Shown here in pieces: positions 43,435-52,521 of a stretch of 64,000 bases of DNA (its first letter is position 1; each line of letters starts with the position of its first letter). The stretch comes from Burkholderia sp. OK233 (GTDB taxonomy: Bacteria; Pseudomonadota; Gammaproteobacteria; Burkholderiales; Burkholderiaceae), in contig NZ_OCSR01000002.1 in the NCBI RefSeq assembly GCF_900230185.1, forward strand, positions 3,658,001-3,722,000, read 5' to 3'. Both the position numbers and the translations under genes were made by a program. Under the pieces are notes generated by a model that ran no database searches, was not told the origin of the DNA, and saw only the letters and a list, made by a program, of their open reading frames with translations.

Positions 43435-44847
43435 TCAATCCTTGCAGTGATCGATCAGGTATCGCCTCACTTCATCGACGCGCGCTGACATCAAAACCGA
43501 GCGCATTGGGAGTTCTTCCAGGCCTTCGAGCGGCTTTGGGCGACCTGGAGTGCGGTTTATGGCCTCCCGAATCGTGTCGGCAAACTTTGCAGGGAGTGCT
43601 GTCTCGAGCGCGAGTGTCTGTATGCCGGCCAATGATCTTTCGCGGCCAACCTTCAGGCCGTCGGCAGTATGGGGATCGATCATCAGTGAATATCGCGTCC
43701 ACATGTCATTGATTGTTGCAAGTCGATCCGCGTGCGTACTCTTTCCCGAAACAAAGCCGAACGTCCTAATGCGCGCATGCTCATCGGGCGTGACGCGGAA
43801 TCTCCCTGTTCTCGGCAACTCGTCCGCGAAGAGGTGACGCGTGCGCGTCGCGTCTCTATTTAACGCATCGAAGATGAAGCGCTCGAAGTTCGATGCTTTG
43901 GAAATGTCCATTGAAGGGCTGGAGGTCTCTAACGTCTCGTGGCTTTTTCGCACACGGTACCCGCCCGAGCTGAAAAACTCGTGAAGCACATCATTCTCGT
44001 TCGTGGCGAGGATGAGATGCTCCACGGGTAATCCCATCATTCGGGCCACGTGAGCAGCACAGATATTTCCAAAGTTTCCTGAAGGCACGGCAAAGCTAAC
44101 GCGTTCCTGGTTGTCGTGAGTAGCCTGAAAATATCCCCAAAAATAATAGATGACTTGTGCAAGAAGGCGCGCCCAGTTGATGGAATTCACTGTGCCGATT
44201 CTCAGGCTACGCTTCGTCTCGAGGTCATTCGACATCGCTTTGACAATGTCCTGACAGTCGTCAAACACACCTTCAATTGCGATGTTGTGGATGTTCCGAT
44301 CTTGCAGGCTGAACATCTGTGCTTGCTGGAAGGCGCTCATGCGGCCATGAGGACTGAGCATGAAGACGCGAATCCTGTGCTTGCCACGCATTGCATATTC
44401 GGCTGCGCTCCCCGTATCGCCGGAGGTTGCACCAAGGATATTCAACACCTCGCCGCGCCGTTGCAGTTCGTACTCGAATAGATTGCCAAGCAACTGCATT
44501 GCGATGTCTTTGAAAGCGAGCGTTGGTCCGTTCGATAGTTTCAGCAGCGAGACACTTGCATCAAGCCGCTGCAACGGAGCAATTTCCGGCGATCCGAAAG
44601 TTTCTGAAGCGTAGGTTCTATGAACGATCGCGCGGAGATCATCACGTGGGATATCGTCCACGTAGAGACAAAGAATTGCCAATGCTAGTTCTGGGTAGGG
44701 CAGCGTCCGCCACTTTGCAAGTGTCCCGCCATCGACCTTCGGGTAATGACTCGGCATGTACAAGCCGCCGTCAGGCGCCAGCCCTTCGAGGAGAATCTCT
44801 GAGAAGGTGCGTTCCGTCTGGTCGCCTCTGGTTGATATGTATCGCAT
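43435..44847 (-). CDS. thrC: Threonine synthase
   Basis: 470 residues of the bacterial ThrC type: MRYISTRGDQTERTFSEILLEGLAPDGGLYMP at the N terminus, SNGPTLAFKDIAMQLLG with the PLP Lys, ILGATSGDTGSAAEYA and VPSGNFGNICAAHVARMMGLP. It makes threonine from O-phosphohomoserine. The usual thrC sits with hom in Burkholderiaceae; here it stands in catabolic surroundings with its own divergent LysR gene, so it is probably an accessory paralogue, perhaps acting on a related phosphorylated amino acid. Confidence 0.88.
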   Translation of the reverse strand: MRYISTRGDQTERTFSEILLEGLAPDGGLYMPSHYPKVDGGTLAKWRTLPYPELALAILCLYVDDIPRDDLRAIVHRTYASETFGSPEIAPLQRLDASVSLLKLSNGPTLAFKDIAMQLLGNLFEYELQRRGEVLNILGATSGDTGSAAEYAMRGKHRIRVFMLSPHGRMSAFQQAQMFSLQDRNIHNIAIEGVFDDCQDIVKAMSNDLETKRSLRIGTVNSINWARLLAQVIYYFWGYFQATHDNQERVSFAVPSGNFGNICAAHVARMMGLPVEHLILATNENDVLHEFFSSGGYRVRKSHETLETSSPSMDISKASNFERFIFDALNRDATRTRHLFADELPRTGRFRVTPDEHARIRTFGFVSGKSTHADRLATINDMWTRYSLMIDPHTADGLKVGRERSLAGIQTLALETALPAKFADTIREAINRTPGRPKPLEGLEELPMRSVLMSARVDEVRRYLIDHCKD

Positions 44848-44923
44848 GGGGTCGTTTGGGTGGGATGGGTGCAGGGATGATTCAGATTTTCCCGCTGGCG
44901 CGGATCGAAGTAAAATTGAGTTT

Positions 44924-44938
44924 ATGTTGACAAAACAT
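44924..44938. promoter_or_regulatory. LysR-type dyad in the thrC/lysR spacer
   Basis: ATGTT and AACAT flank five bases, giving a T-N11-A box 12 bases before the LysR start, in the 102-base divergent spacer. Expected position for autoregulation and control of the threonine synthase gene. Confidence 0.5.
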
Positions 44939-44949
44939 CAGGAATTCTG

Positions 44950-45840
44950 ATGCGTGAATTTAATCTCGATCAGCTACGCACCTTGATTACCGTAGTGGAC
45001 CTGGGTTCGCTGGCAAGTGCGTCATCGGCGCTCAATCTGGCGCAGCCAACGATCTCTCTGCATCTCAAGGAACTGGAGTCAAAACTGAAGGTTCGCTTGC
45101 TGGAGCGAAGCAGAAGGGGTGTAAGCCCGACCTCGGCCGGCACGATCCTGATTGAACACGCGCGCGAAATCCTGGCGATCGCAGACCGTGCCAGCGAGGC
45201 AGTGCGAAACCATCGAGAAGGCTTGATTGGCGTTGTGAGAGTTGGTGCTTCGGCTGGGCTGACTGCGCACCACATGCCAAACGTACTACAAGAGCTTTCG
45301 ATGCGTCGGCCAGATATCCGCATCGAACTGTCCGTCACGACGACAGCAACGGCGAACGCAATGCTGCTTAGTGACCGGTTGGATTTCGCGTTCGTCGGGG
45401 ACAGTCAACGCCAATCCGGGTTGACGGCTGTCCGCTGGCGCGAAGATCCTCTTGTTGCGTACCTGCCGGCCGGCTGGTCCGTTCCGCGACGCGTGACGGC
45501 CGCATGGCTGCAGGAGCAACCGCTGCTTACAAATGAGCCGGGCAGTGTGTTGCATCACCAGACGTTGCAGTGGTTTGCTCAGGCCGGCTTTCTCCTCCGA
45601 CCAAGAATTGCGCTCAACAACGGCGAGGCGCTTAAAAGTCTGGTTGCGGCCGGCTACGGCGCGGCGATTTTGCCGCTTGATTCGAACCCAGGAAGGATAA
45701 CTACAGGCATCCAGGTGCGGAATATTGCCCCCGAAATGAAGCGAAGCACTTTCCTCGTATTCAAGTCTTCCCGTTCGATGGTAGAACCGCTGAAGGCAGT
45801 CGGCGAAATTCTGCGCAAGTGCGGAAGATCTTCGGCGTGA
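44950..45840 (+). CDS. LysR-family regulator, divergent from threonine synthase
   Basis: 296 residues. Helix-turn-helix LGSLASASSALNLAQPTISLHLKELE and effector domain with TTATANAMLLSDRLDFAFVGD and VAAGYGAAILPLD. It shares a 102-base spacer with thrC and probably controls it. Ligand unknown. Confidence 0.88.
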   Translation: MREFNLDQLRTLITVVDLGSLASASSALNLAQPTISLHLKELESKLKVRLLERSRRGVSPTSAGTILIEHAREILAIADRASEAVRNHREGLIGVVRVGASAGLTAHHMPNVLQELSMRRPDIRIELSVTTTATANAMLLSDRLDFAFVGDSQRQSGLTAVRWREDPLVAYLPAGWSVPRRVTAAWLQEQPLLTNEPGSVLHHQTLQWFAQAGFLLRPRIALNNGEALKSLVAAGYGAAILPLDSNPGRITTGIQVRNIAPEMKRSTFLVFKSSRSMVEPLKAVGEILRKCGRSSA

Positions 45841-45975
45841 CGGGAGCCAACGCGGGACTGAAACACTGCCCGTTAAGTGAAACGCTTGGGATCGCTTGTC
45901 AAGTTGGCCGCAAGACAACGACAGTCAGACCAGTCCCGATAACACCTTCGCAGTCGTGCGCAGCCGGTCGATGGG

Positions 45976-46512
45976 CTATTCCGCTTGGCTCCACAGCTTG
46001 ACGATGGCGTGGAAGCCGATCGGGACAATTTCAGGCTTCGAAAGCGCCCAACCCACAACCGCGCCTCCTTCCAGCGCGCTAAGCAGAGTGATTGCAGCCT
46101 CTTCGGGTGTCGACGTCAATTCCAACTCGTTCTTGTCGCTTCCGATGTCCAGTATCTTTTCCAGCCACGCCAGGTGGATATTGAAGAACTGAACCGTTTG
46201 CGTACGCATCCGTTCCGGGAGCGCGCCCAGTTCTGCGGCAAGTGCTGTACACAGCGGGAACATCTCATCCTTGCTGCCAAGCGAGAAAAGTTCAGCATAC
46301 GCTCGAAGGCGTGAGGGCGCGTCTTTGTGGCGATTCGTGATCTGGTCCAACGCCACTTTGAATCGCTGCAGGTAGTCCGACACGACTTCCACCCCAAGTT
46401 CTTCCTTGGTCGGGAAGTGATGATGGATGCTGGGCTTTCGTGCTCGTCGGCCTAGCTGCTAGACGGAAATGTCTTCCTTGGATATTCGTCCACTAAAGTC
46501 TGCGGTAAAGAA
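45976..46512 (-). pseudogene. TetR-family regulator broken by an in-frame stop
   Basis: The ligand-domain part (from GTG 46392, EVVSDYLQRFKVALDQIT to KLWSQAE) continues upstream in the same frame through RKPSIHHHFPTKEELG, a TetR recognition helix, and FSGRISKEDISV. The TAG at 46459-46461 interrupts this just before QLGRRARKPS, and no start codon restores a full helix-turn-helix. The remaining C-terminal piece could be made but would lack DNA binding. Upstream of about 46512 the similarity fades. Confidence 0.65.
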
Positions 46513-47073
46513 GGTGCTGTCGTCGCTTCGACAGTTCTCTAAGAATTTCGAATTCAACCGCCCCGGCCGGCTATTCCTGCGGCCACCCCCTTGCCAGCAA
46601 CTCCACCCCCGCTCGCACCCGCAGCGCCGTCTCGTCGCGGCTCACCCCCGCGCGTTCCTTCTTCATTGTTTCAAGGACCGATTGCGCGCAACCAACCCGG
46701 TCCATCGCCAGGCGTAAGCGCACGAAGCTGGCATCAGAAATCCCCGCGTCTCGTCCTTCGTTGAATCAACGTAAGAAAGACCATTGCGGGGATGAAATCT
46801 GTTTGCACCGAATCTGCAATCCACATAAACGCGGCAAATCAGCCAAAAGCGTATCCATCGACAAGCGCCGCAGATGCGACGTCAAACGCACGTACTCATT
46901 CAGGGGTTAACGCGCACGGCGCATGCACCAAATTCATATCGCGCATTTTTGGCTCGAATTTGACCGCCGTCGGCGTGGCTTATATCGTTCATCCATGTCG
47001 TGTCGATGTGATTTACCCCGCTAGTCTAGGGTCGTCGTGAAGCGGGAACCCAAACTTTGCGCTCCCCAATTCC
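46513..47073. other. Intergenic region with a small open relic
   Basis: Apart from the open frame at 46571-46765 no gene is supported. The A+T-rich right part (46800-47070) should contain the promoter of the MHS transporter gene. Confidence 0.4.
46571..46765 (-). pseudogene. Possible coding relic, unknown protein C-terminus
   Basis: Open on the minus strand from a stop at 46768-46766 to the TAG at 46573-46571, reading FNEGRDAGISDASFVRLRLA, then METs at MDRVG and MKKERAGVSRDETALRVRAG, ending ELLARGWPQE. Amphipathic, charged and high in G+C as Burkholderia coding DNA is, but without a start codon near its beginning. I do not recognise the family. It may be the tail of a gene whose front was deleted. 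Confidence 0.35.
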
Positions 47074-48429
47074 ATGAACCCTGATGCCGTAAATTCCGAT
47101 CTGAGCATGCCGCTCGTATTACAACGATCCGTTCCGTCCACGAGCAACGTACGCCGCGCGGTCACCACTGCCGTGCTCGGGCAGATACTCGAGTGGTATG
47201 ACTTTTTTCTCTACGGAACCGCCGCTGCGCTTGTATTCGGCAAGCTGTTCTTTCCTGTCGGGAGCGATCCGCTGACCGGAACCATCGCCGCGTTCGGCGG
47301 ATTCACGGTAGGTTTCATCGCGCGGCCGATCGGCGGTGTTCTGTGCGGGCATATCGGCGATCGTTACGGCCGCAAGGTCGTGATGATGCTCACGCTTCTC
47401 ACGATGGGTGCGGCCACTGCGCTGATGGGCATGCTGCCCACGTATCGGCAGATAGGCATCGCGGCACCTATCCTCCTGGTGTTGCTGCGCATCCTTCAGG
47501 GGCTTGCCGCGGGCGGCGAATGGAGCGGCAGCATCCTTCTCATTCATGAAAATGCGCCCCGATCGAAACGCGGCGCGCTCTCCTCGTGGAGTCCATGCGG
47601 CGCGGCGCTCGGCTTCGTGCTGTCGACAGGCGCGTTTCTGCTGGTTCAGAATCTTTCGTCCGCCGACTTCATGAGCTGGGGCTGGCGCGCTCCGTTCCTC
47701 TGCAGCTTCGCACTGGTCGCACTCGGATTGTGGATGCGCCGTTCGGTGGGAGAAAGTACCTCATTCGCTGAAGTCAAGGCTACGCGCCGTGAGAGCCGCA
47801 TGCCTGTCATCGAAGTGTTGCGGCAATGTCCGCGCGAAGTGCTGACCATCTTCGGTCTGCGTTTCGGCGAAGGCGGCGCGTCGTATCTATTCTTCGCGTT
47901 CTCGATCGCATACGGCCAGTTTCTCGGCATCAAATCGAGCTGGATACTTAGTGGGCTCACCGTCTCGATGCTGCTGATGATCCCAGTGTCTTTGTTTTTC
48001 GGTCACGTCACGGACAAGGTGGGACGCAAGCCCGTCTACCTGGCCGGCGCGATCGCGATAATGCTCGTCGCATGGCCCTACTTCGTGTTGATCGGCTCCG
48101 GCGAATATTGGAAGATCATCGTCGCGCTCGTGCTCGCCAATAGCATCACGCTCGGGATGCTCGAAGGCGCGCAGCCTGCCTTCATCAGCGAGATGCTGCC
48201 GGTCCATCTGCGCTTTTCGGGACTCGGCGTCGGGCGGGAGATTTCATCGGTCCTCGGCGGCGGCCTTGCGCCGCTGATCGCCACCGCATTGCTCGCGCAC
48301 TACCGCAGCGCCGTGCCGGTCGCGTTGTATCTGGGCGCGCTAGGCCTTGTAACCGTCATCGCCACGCTGCTCGCCCGGGAGACGTATCCAGAATCGATGC
48401 GAATCGAGGATCGCCAGGCTTCCCAATGA
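47074..48429 (+). CDS. MHS-family metabolite:H+ symporter (MFS)
   Basis: 451 residues with 12 predicted helices. VLGQILEWYDFFLYGTAAALVFG and RPIGGVLCGHIGDRYGRKVVM are signature segments of the metabolite:H+ symporter family (ShiA, PcaT, KgtP relatives); RILQGLAAGGEWSGS supports this. It is an inner-membrane importer for an organic acid. Its stop overlaps an ATG (48426) as ATGA, tying it to the monooxygenase gene. Confidence 0.9.
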   Translation: MNPDAVNSDLSMPLVLQRSVPSTSNVRRAVTTAVLGQILEWYDFFLYGTAAALVFGKLFFPVGSDPLTGTIAAFGGFTVGFIARPIGGVLCGHIGDRYGRKVVMMLTLLTMGAATALMGMLPTYRQIGIAAPILLVLLRILQGLAAGGEWSGSILLIHENAPRSKRGALSSWSPCGAALGFVLSTGAFLLVQNLSSADFMSWGWRAPFLCSFALVALGLWMRRSVGESTSFAEVKATRRESRMPVIEVLRQCPREVLTIFGLRFGEGGASYLFFAFSIAYGQFLGIKSSWILSGLTVSMLLMIPVSLFFGHVTDKVGRKPVYLAGAIAIMLVAWPYFVLIGSGEYWKIIVALVLANSITLGMLEGAQPAFISEMLPVHLRFSGLGVGREISSVLGGGLAPLIATALLAHYRSAVPVALYLGALGLVTVIATLLARETYPESMRIEDRQASQ

Positions 48430-48467
48430 CATCGCCCACTCCCATTCACCAACAAGAGGTAACGCGC

Positions 48468-49685
48468 ATGCACCCCGTTCATATTGCAGGCGCCGGCGCT
48501 TGCACCGCCAACGCACGAATCATCGATATGCAGGACGACTATCCCGACTACGCGGGTCCGATTTCTCTCGACGAACTCGTCGCCGAAATCGAGCGGCGCC
48601 GCGATGAATTCAATCAACTCTCGCACGTCCCGCGTGACATGGTCTCGAAGATGAAACGTGCCGGGATTTTTCGCGCGAGCACGCCAAAGCGTTTTGGCGG
48701 CGATGCATTGCCGCCGCCGCGCTTTCTGGAAATGCTCGAACGTATCGCCATCGCCGATGGCTCGGCCGCATGGGTCGCCGCATTCGGTTCCGCGAACACG
48801 TATCTCGCCTCGCTGCCGGTCGAAACTCAGGCGCGCATCTATGCGTCCGGGCCAGACCAGGTCTTCTCGGGCGGTCTATATCCGCTGCAAAAAGCGGAGT
48901 GCGCACCCGGTGGATTCCTTGTCTCCGGGCAATGGCGCTTTGCCAGCGGCTGCAAAGGCGCCGACTGGATCGGCGTGGGCATCGGCGGAGCTCCGGGCAA
49001 CGCCGGCGATTCAAATGCGGGTAAGCCATTCACCGCTGTCTTTCCCGCGAGCGAAGTGGAGATCGTCGACAACTGGAACGTGGTAGGCATGCAGGGCACG
49101 GGCAGCCACGATTTGCGCCTCGCAAACAAGTTCGTCGACGAGCAATGGACGTTCGTCCGGGGCGGTGCGCCGTTGATCGATGAGCCGCTTTATCGCTATC
49201 CCGCCGTTGCCTACCAGGCGCAAGTGCATGCAGCGGTGAACATCGGCCTCGCGCGTGCGGCGCTCGACCTGCTTGCCGGCATGTCAGGCGTAACGAAAAC
49301 CACGACGGGCGCGCCACGTCTCGCCGACCGGGCGTACTACCGCGCCGGCCTCGCACAAGCCGAAGCGAATCTGCGGAGCGCTCGGGCGTTCTTCTTCGAA
49401 TCCGCGGAAACTTCGTGGCGCACGGTGCTGAATGGAGATCCCGTCATGCCCGACGAAGCCAATCTCCTTCGTCTCTCCGCCACGCATGCCGCGCACACAT
49501 GCGCCGAGGTCGTCATGCAGGCGTACAAGATGGCTGGCATCGGCGCCATCTATCGCGGGAGCCGCATGCAGCGGCTTGTGTGTGATTCGATCGTCGTCAC
49601 GCAGCATGCGTTTCTCGGCGAAGGCACTTACGACGCTTCGGGCGCAATATTTGTCGGCGTTGCGCCGGCAACGCCCTATCCCTGA
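48468..49685 (+). CDS. Acyl-CoA-dehydrogenase-fold flavin monooxygenase, oxygenase component
   Basis: 405 residues of the acyl-CoA dehydrogenase superfamily, type-2 C-terminal domain, like HsaA/HpaH-type two-component monooxygenases and IacA. MVSKMKRAGIFRASTPKRFGG, ADGSAAWVAAFGSA and SGQWRFASGCKGADW in the middle domain and the helical C-terminal bundle fit. Reduced flavin would come from the reductase gene 19 bases downstream. AAGAGG precedes ATG 48468; ATG 48426, overlapping the transporter stop, is an alternative. Substrate unknown, probably an aromatic or indolic ring. Confidence 0.8.
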   Translation: MHPVHIAGAGACTANARIIDMQDDYPDYAGPISLDELVAEIERRRDEFNQLSHVPRDMVSKMKRAGIFRASTPKRFGGDALPPPRFLEMLERIAIADGSAAWVAAFGSANTYLASLPVETQARIYASGPDQVFSGGLYPLQKAECAPGGFLVSGQWRFASGCKGADWIGVGIGGAPGNAGDSNAGKPFTAVFPASEVEIVDNWNVVGMQGTGSHDLRLANKFVDEQWTFVRGGAPLIDEPLYRYPAVAYQAQVHAAVNIGLARAALDLLAGMSGVTKTTTGAPRLADRAYYRAGLAQAEANLRSARAFFFESAETSWRTVLNGDPVMPDEANLLRLSATHAAHTCAEVVMQAYKMAGIGAIYRGSRMQRLVCDSIVVTQHAFLGEGTYDASGAIFVGVAPATPYP

Positions 49686-49704
49686 TCGACCAGGAGCAAC
49701 TGTC

Positions 49705-50208
49705 ATGAACCGCGACGACACACGCACGCAGTTTCGAAACGCAATGGCATCTCTCGGGGCGGCTGTCAATGTGATCACGACGGACGGCTCGCGCGGCCGC
49801 TGCGGCATCACGGCAAGCGCAGTCTGCTCTGTGACAGATGCGCCGCCAACCATGCTCGTGTGTATCAATCAATCGAGCTATGTGCACGATGTAATGCACG
49901 GCAACCGGCATGTCTGCATCAACGTGCTCGGTGCACGCTCTCAGGAACTGGCGCGCGTCTTCGCCGGCATGACCGGCTGCTCGATGGAAGACCGGTTCGA
50001 CGGATGCGCGTGGCAAAGCGGCCTGCTCGGCGTTCCCGTCCTCGACGACGCAATAACAAGTCTCGAGGGCAGCATCGTTGACAGCAAGAGCGTCGGATCT
50101 CACTCGGTAATGTTCGTGCAGATCGAAAGCATCGCCACGCGCGATGACGGCGACGGACTTGTCTACTTCGGCAGACAATTTCATCAACTCGCACGCGAGG
50201 CCGTCTGA
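49705..50208 (+). CDS. Flavin reductase of the two-component monooxygenase
   Basis: 167 residues of the HpaC/flavin reductase-like family: FRNAMASLGAAVNVITTDG, GITASAVCSVTDAPPTMLVCIN and the C-terminal VYFGRQFHQL. It supplies reduced flavin to the oxygenase component. Start at ATG 49705 after CAGGAGCAA. The next gene begins two bases after its stop. Confidence 0.88.
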   Translation: MNRDDTRTQFRNAMASLGAAVNVITTDGSRGRCGITASAVCSVTDAPPTMLVCINQSSYVHDVMHGNRHVCINVLGARSQELARVFAGMTGCSMEDRFDGCAWQSGLLGVPVLDDAITSLEGSIVDSKSVGSHSVMFVQIESIATRDDGDGLVYFGRQFHQLAREAV

Positions 50209-50210
50209 TC

Positions 50211-50912
50211 ATGCAGGCTTGTCTCTTTCTCTTCGGCGAGCGTGATGCCGCGGCCTTGTTCGACCTGTCCGCATTGCAGGAATACGCGGCTCGAATCGAC
50301 GGCCTGCGTCGGCTGATCGTGCATGAGCCGATCGCCGGCGAGGTCGATCCACGTATCGCGCAGAAACAAGATGCGCCGTCGTACGTGCTCCAATGGTACT
50401 TTGACGAACTCGCGCCGCTTGAAGCTGCACTCGTCGCCGATGGTGCGATACACCGCGCGTTGCATTCTGCGGCGCACGAGGCACTGAGCGAGTCATCCGT
50501 CACGCAACAGATCATGGCCGTGCGCACGCTGGCGCCGGCGCACGCCGCCTCGAATCGCGAGCACATCAATCGCTGCACATACCTCGTCGCTTACGAAGGC
50601 CCTGCCGATGACTTCAATGCGTGGCTCGCGCATTATCTGCGGCATCATCCGCCGCTCATGTTGCAATTGCCCGCATTGCGCGAATTGGAAATCTACACGC
50701 GCATCGACGTCACGAGCGGCTTGCCGTTCGGGCGAGCTCTAGCCATGCAGCGCAATAAAGTCGTCTTCGACGACTTCAGCGCGCTTGCTGACGCACTCGC
50801 TTCCCCCGTAAGGGACGCGATGCGGCGCGACTTCCACGCGCTGCCGCCCTACGGCGGTGCGACTCCGCATTTTGCAATGCGCAGCACTTACGTTAATCTC
50901 GCGACATACTGA
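50211..50912 (+). CDS. EthD-like protein, paralogue 1
   Basis: 233 residues. The second half resembles EthD-type dimeric alpha-beta barrels: CTYLVAYEGPADDFNAWLAH, HHPPLMLQLP, YTRIDV, SPVRDAMR and HFAMRSTYVN. The first half is a divergent, possibly duplicated barrel. The protein is a clear paralogue of that encoded at 56729. EthD-like proteins serve in oxidation or cyclisation of intermediates, often without a known reaction. Two bases after the flavin reductase stop, hence cotranslated with the monooxygenase pair. Confidence 0.65.
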   Translation: MQACLFLFGERDAAALFDLSALQEYAARIDGLRRLIVHEPIAGEVDPRIAQKQDAPSYVLQWYFDELAPLEAALVADGAIHRALHSAAHEALSESSVTQQIMAVRTLAPAHAASNREHINRCTYLVAYEGPADDFNAWLAHYLRHHPPLMLQLPALRELEIYTRIDVTSGLPFGRALAMQRNKVVFDDFSALADALASPVRDAMRRDFHALPPYGGATPHFAMRSTYVNLATY

Positions 50913-50969
50913 CAGGCGACGCTGCGCGTCGGGCGTGACGCGATACGCCTTCGTTCGCGAGAGAAGCGC

Positions 50970-51917
50970 ATGAACAAACCGAACCTCGGCATTGCCGATC
51001 TGAACCTGCTGCGCGTGTTTCTTGCAATCTGGGATCTGCGCAGCCTCACCGCCGCCGGGGATCGTCTGGGTCTCACGCAGCCCGCGGTGAGTCACGCGCT
51101 TCGCCGCTTGCGCAATCTCTTCGAAGACCCGTTATTCGTGCGCACGCCAAACGGCATGGTGCCGACCGATGCCGCGTTTCGTCTCTATCCTCCACTCGCG
51201 CAAGCTTTCGCGATCATCAACAATGCGATGCAGCAGCTCGCGAAGTTCGATCCGGCGACCGCGCAGCGCGTGTTTCGCGTGTCGATGTCGGACATGTCGG
51301 AGTTCTACTTCCTGCCGCCGCTCATCGCGCTGCTCGATCGCGAGGCGCGCGGCATTCGTATCGACGTCGCAAATATTCCCGTCGAATCGGTGAGCGCGGC
51401 CATGCGCGCCGGTGAGATCGGTCTCGCGCTCGGCTATGTTCCCGGTCTCGACGCCGGCTGCGTGAGCCAGACGCTCTTCCTCGATGAGCACGTGTGCGTG
51501 GTGCGCGCGGGTCATCCGCTGCGCAAAGCAAAACCGAGCCGCGAAGACCTCTCCGCGCTGCGCTATGTGTACGCGAGCACCAATGCAACCGGTCATCGCA
51601 TGGTTGAACAGTGGCTCGACGAGCTCAAGCTCAAGCTCAAGCGCGATGTCGTGCTCAGGCTGCCACATTTCGTCGTCGCGCCGGAAATCGTGATGAACAC
51701 CGATCTGGCCGTTATTTTTCCTAGGAGCATCGCGCGGCGCTTCAATCGCGGCAAGGCGTTCCGCGTTCTGTCGCTGCCGTTCGCGCTGCCGCCAATCGAA
51801 ATTCAAGTGCACTCGCATACACAATTCACGGCGGACGCTGGCATTGCGTGGCTGCGCGAAACCATTCACGCGATGTTTCATCAGCTCGCCCAGCCGGAAC
51901 TTCGGCCAGGCCGCTAA
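50970..51917 (+). CDS. LysR-family regulator (NahR/LinR-like)
   Basis: 315 residues. Helix-turn-helix SLTAAGDRLGLTQPAVSHALRRLRNLFEDPLFVRTPNGMVPT, with the PLFVRTPxGMxPT extension of the NahR/NodD/LinR branch that often controls aromatic catabolism. It lies 57 bases after the EthD-like gene on the same strand and could be the cluster regulator. Confidence 0.88.
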   Translation: MNKPNLGIADLNLLRVFLAIWDLRSLTAAGDRLGLTQPAVSHALRRLRNLFEDPLFVRTPNGMVPTDAAFRLYPPLAQAFAIINNAMQQLAKFDPATAQRVFRVSMSDMSEFYFLPPLIALLDREARGIRIDVANIPVESVSAAMRAGEIGLALGYVPGLDAGCVSQTLFLDEHVCVVRAGHPLRKAKPSREDLSALRYVYASTNATGHRMVEQWLDELKLKLKRDVVLRLPHFVVAPEIVMNTDLAVIFPRSIARRFNRGKAFRVLSLPFALPPIEIQVHSHTQFTADAGIAWLRETIHAMFHQLAQPELRPGR

Positions 51918-52030
51918 CATAGTCTGTTTATTTCGCGCTGTTATATGCGCGTGGGCGGGGCGGTTACTGAGTACAGGCGGGGGTGATAGCGATGTAAGGT
52001 TTGTTTGTGTCGATCGCGTAAGATGACGTG

Positions 52031-52186
52031 ATGAAGAAATCGAAATAGATCTATTACGGTCACCATTTTCCAGCCGAAGTCACTAGCTGCGAAGTGCCTT
52101 GGTACCTCTTCAAGTTGAGCCTGAGCGACATCGAGGAACGGCTCCCGGAGCGTGATGTCATCGTGATCTACGAGACGAACCGCTGC
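52031..52186 (+). mobile_element. Remnant of an IS6/IS240-type transposase N terminus
   Basis: From ATG 52031 the frame reads MKKSK, TAG (52046-52048), then IYYGHHFPAEV, WYLFKLSLSDIEERLPERDV and IVIYETNRC. This matches the start of IS6-family transposases (xxGHRFPxEVI, LSFRDVEELLAERGVxVxYETxRRW). It then stops, so both a nonsense codon and a C-terminal deletion have removed function. No terminal inverted repeats recognised. Confidence 0.65.
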
Positions 52187-52480
52187 CGTTCCGGGTCCGT
52201 CCGGCAAGTTGGCAATGCCCTTTCCGGCATTCATCATCGGCAGGCGCGTTTCCCCGCTTGTCTGCGGTCGTCTCATTCACTCCACGCGTGGTGCGGTCTG
52301 TCGATCTGGCCGCGTTTTTCGCTTTATTGACGCGGCAGACCGCATTACCTTTGCACCATGTTGCCTGAGGTGTTCCGACACCCGAGGACAATACCTCTCG
52401 TCGGCACGCAAGGAACCTGCACCCGTTCGCGTACGCACCAAGCGAGAAGGGCTGCGGCGGGTATCAATGGAAGTAAGCCC

Positions 52481-52500
52481 GTTCACTTTTGGTTGCGAAC
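52481..52500. promoter_or_regulatory. Shared motif GTTCACTTTTGGTTG, copy 1
   Basis: Fifteen bases identical to 60281-60295. Here the motif is part of a loose dyad, GTTC...GAAC, 22 bases before the LysR ATG at 52522. Possible LysR binding site. Confidence 0.35.
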
Positions 52501-52521
52501 TGGATGTGGAGACACCCCCTC

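Larger units (their letters stand above)
51918..52521. other. Intergenic region with an IS6-type relic
   Basis: Besides the transposase remnant at 52031-52186, no gene is supported. A 15-base motif shared with 60281 lies at 52481, 41 bases before the next LysR start. Confidence 0.5.
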
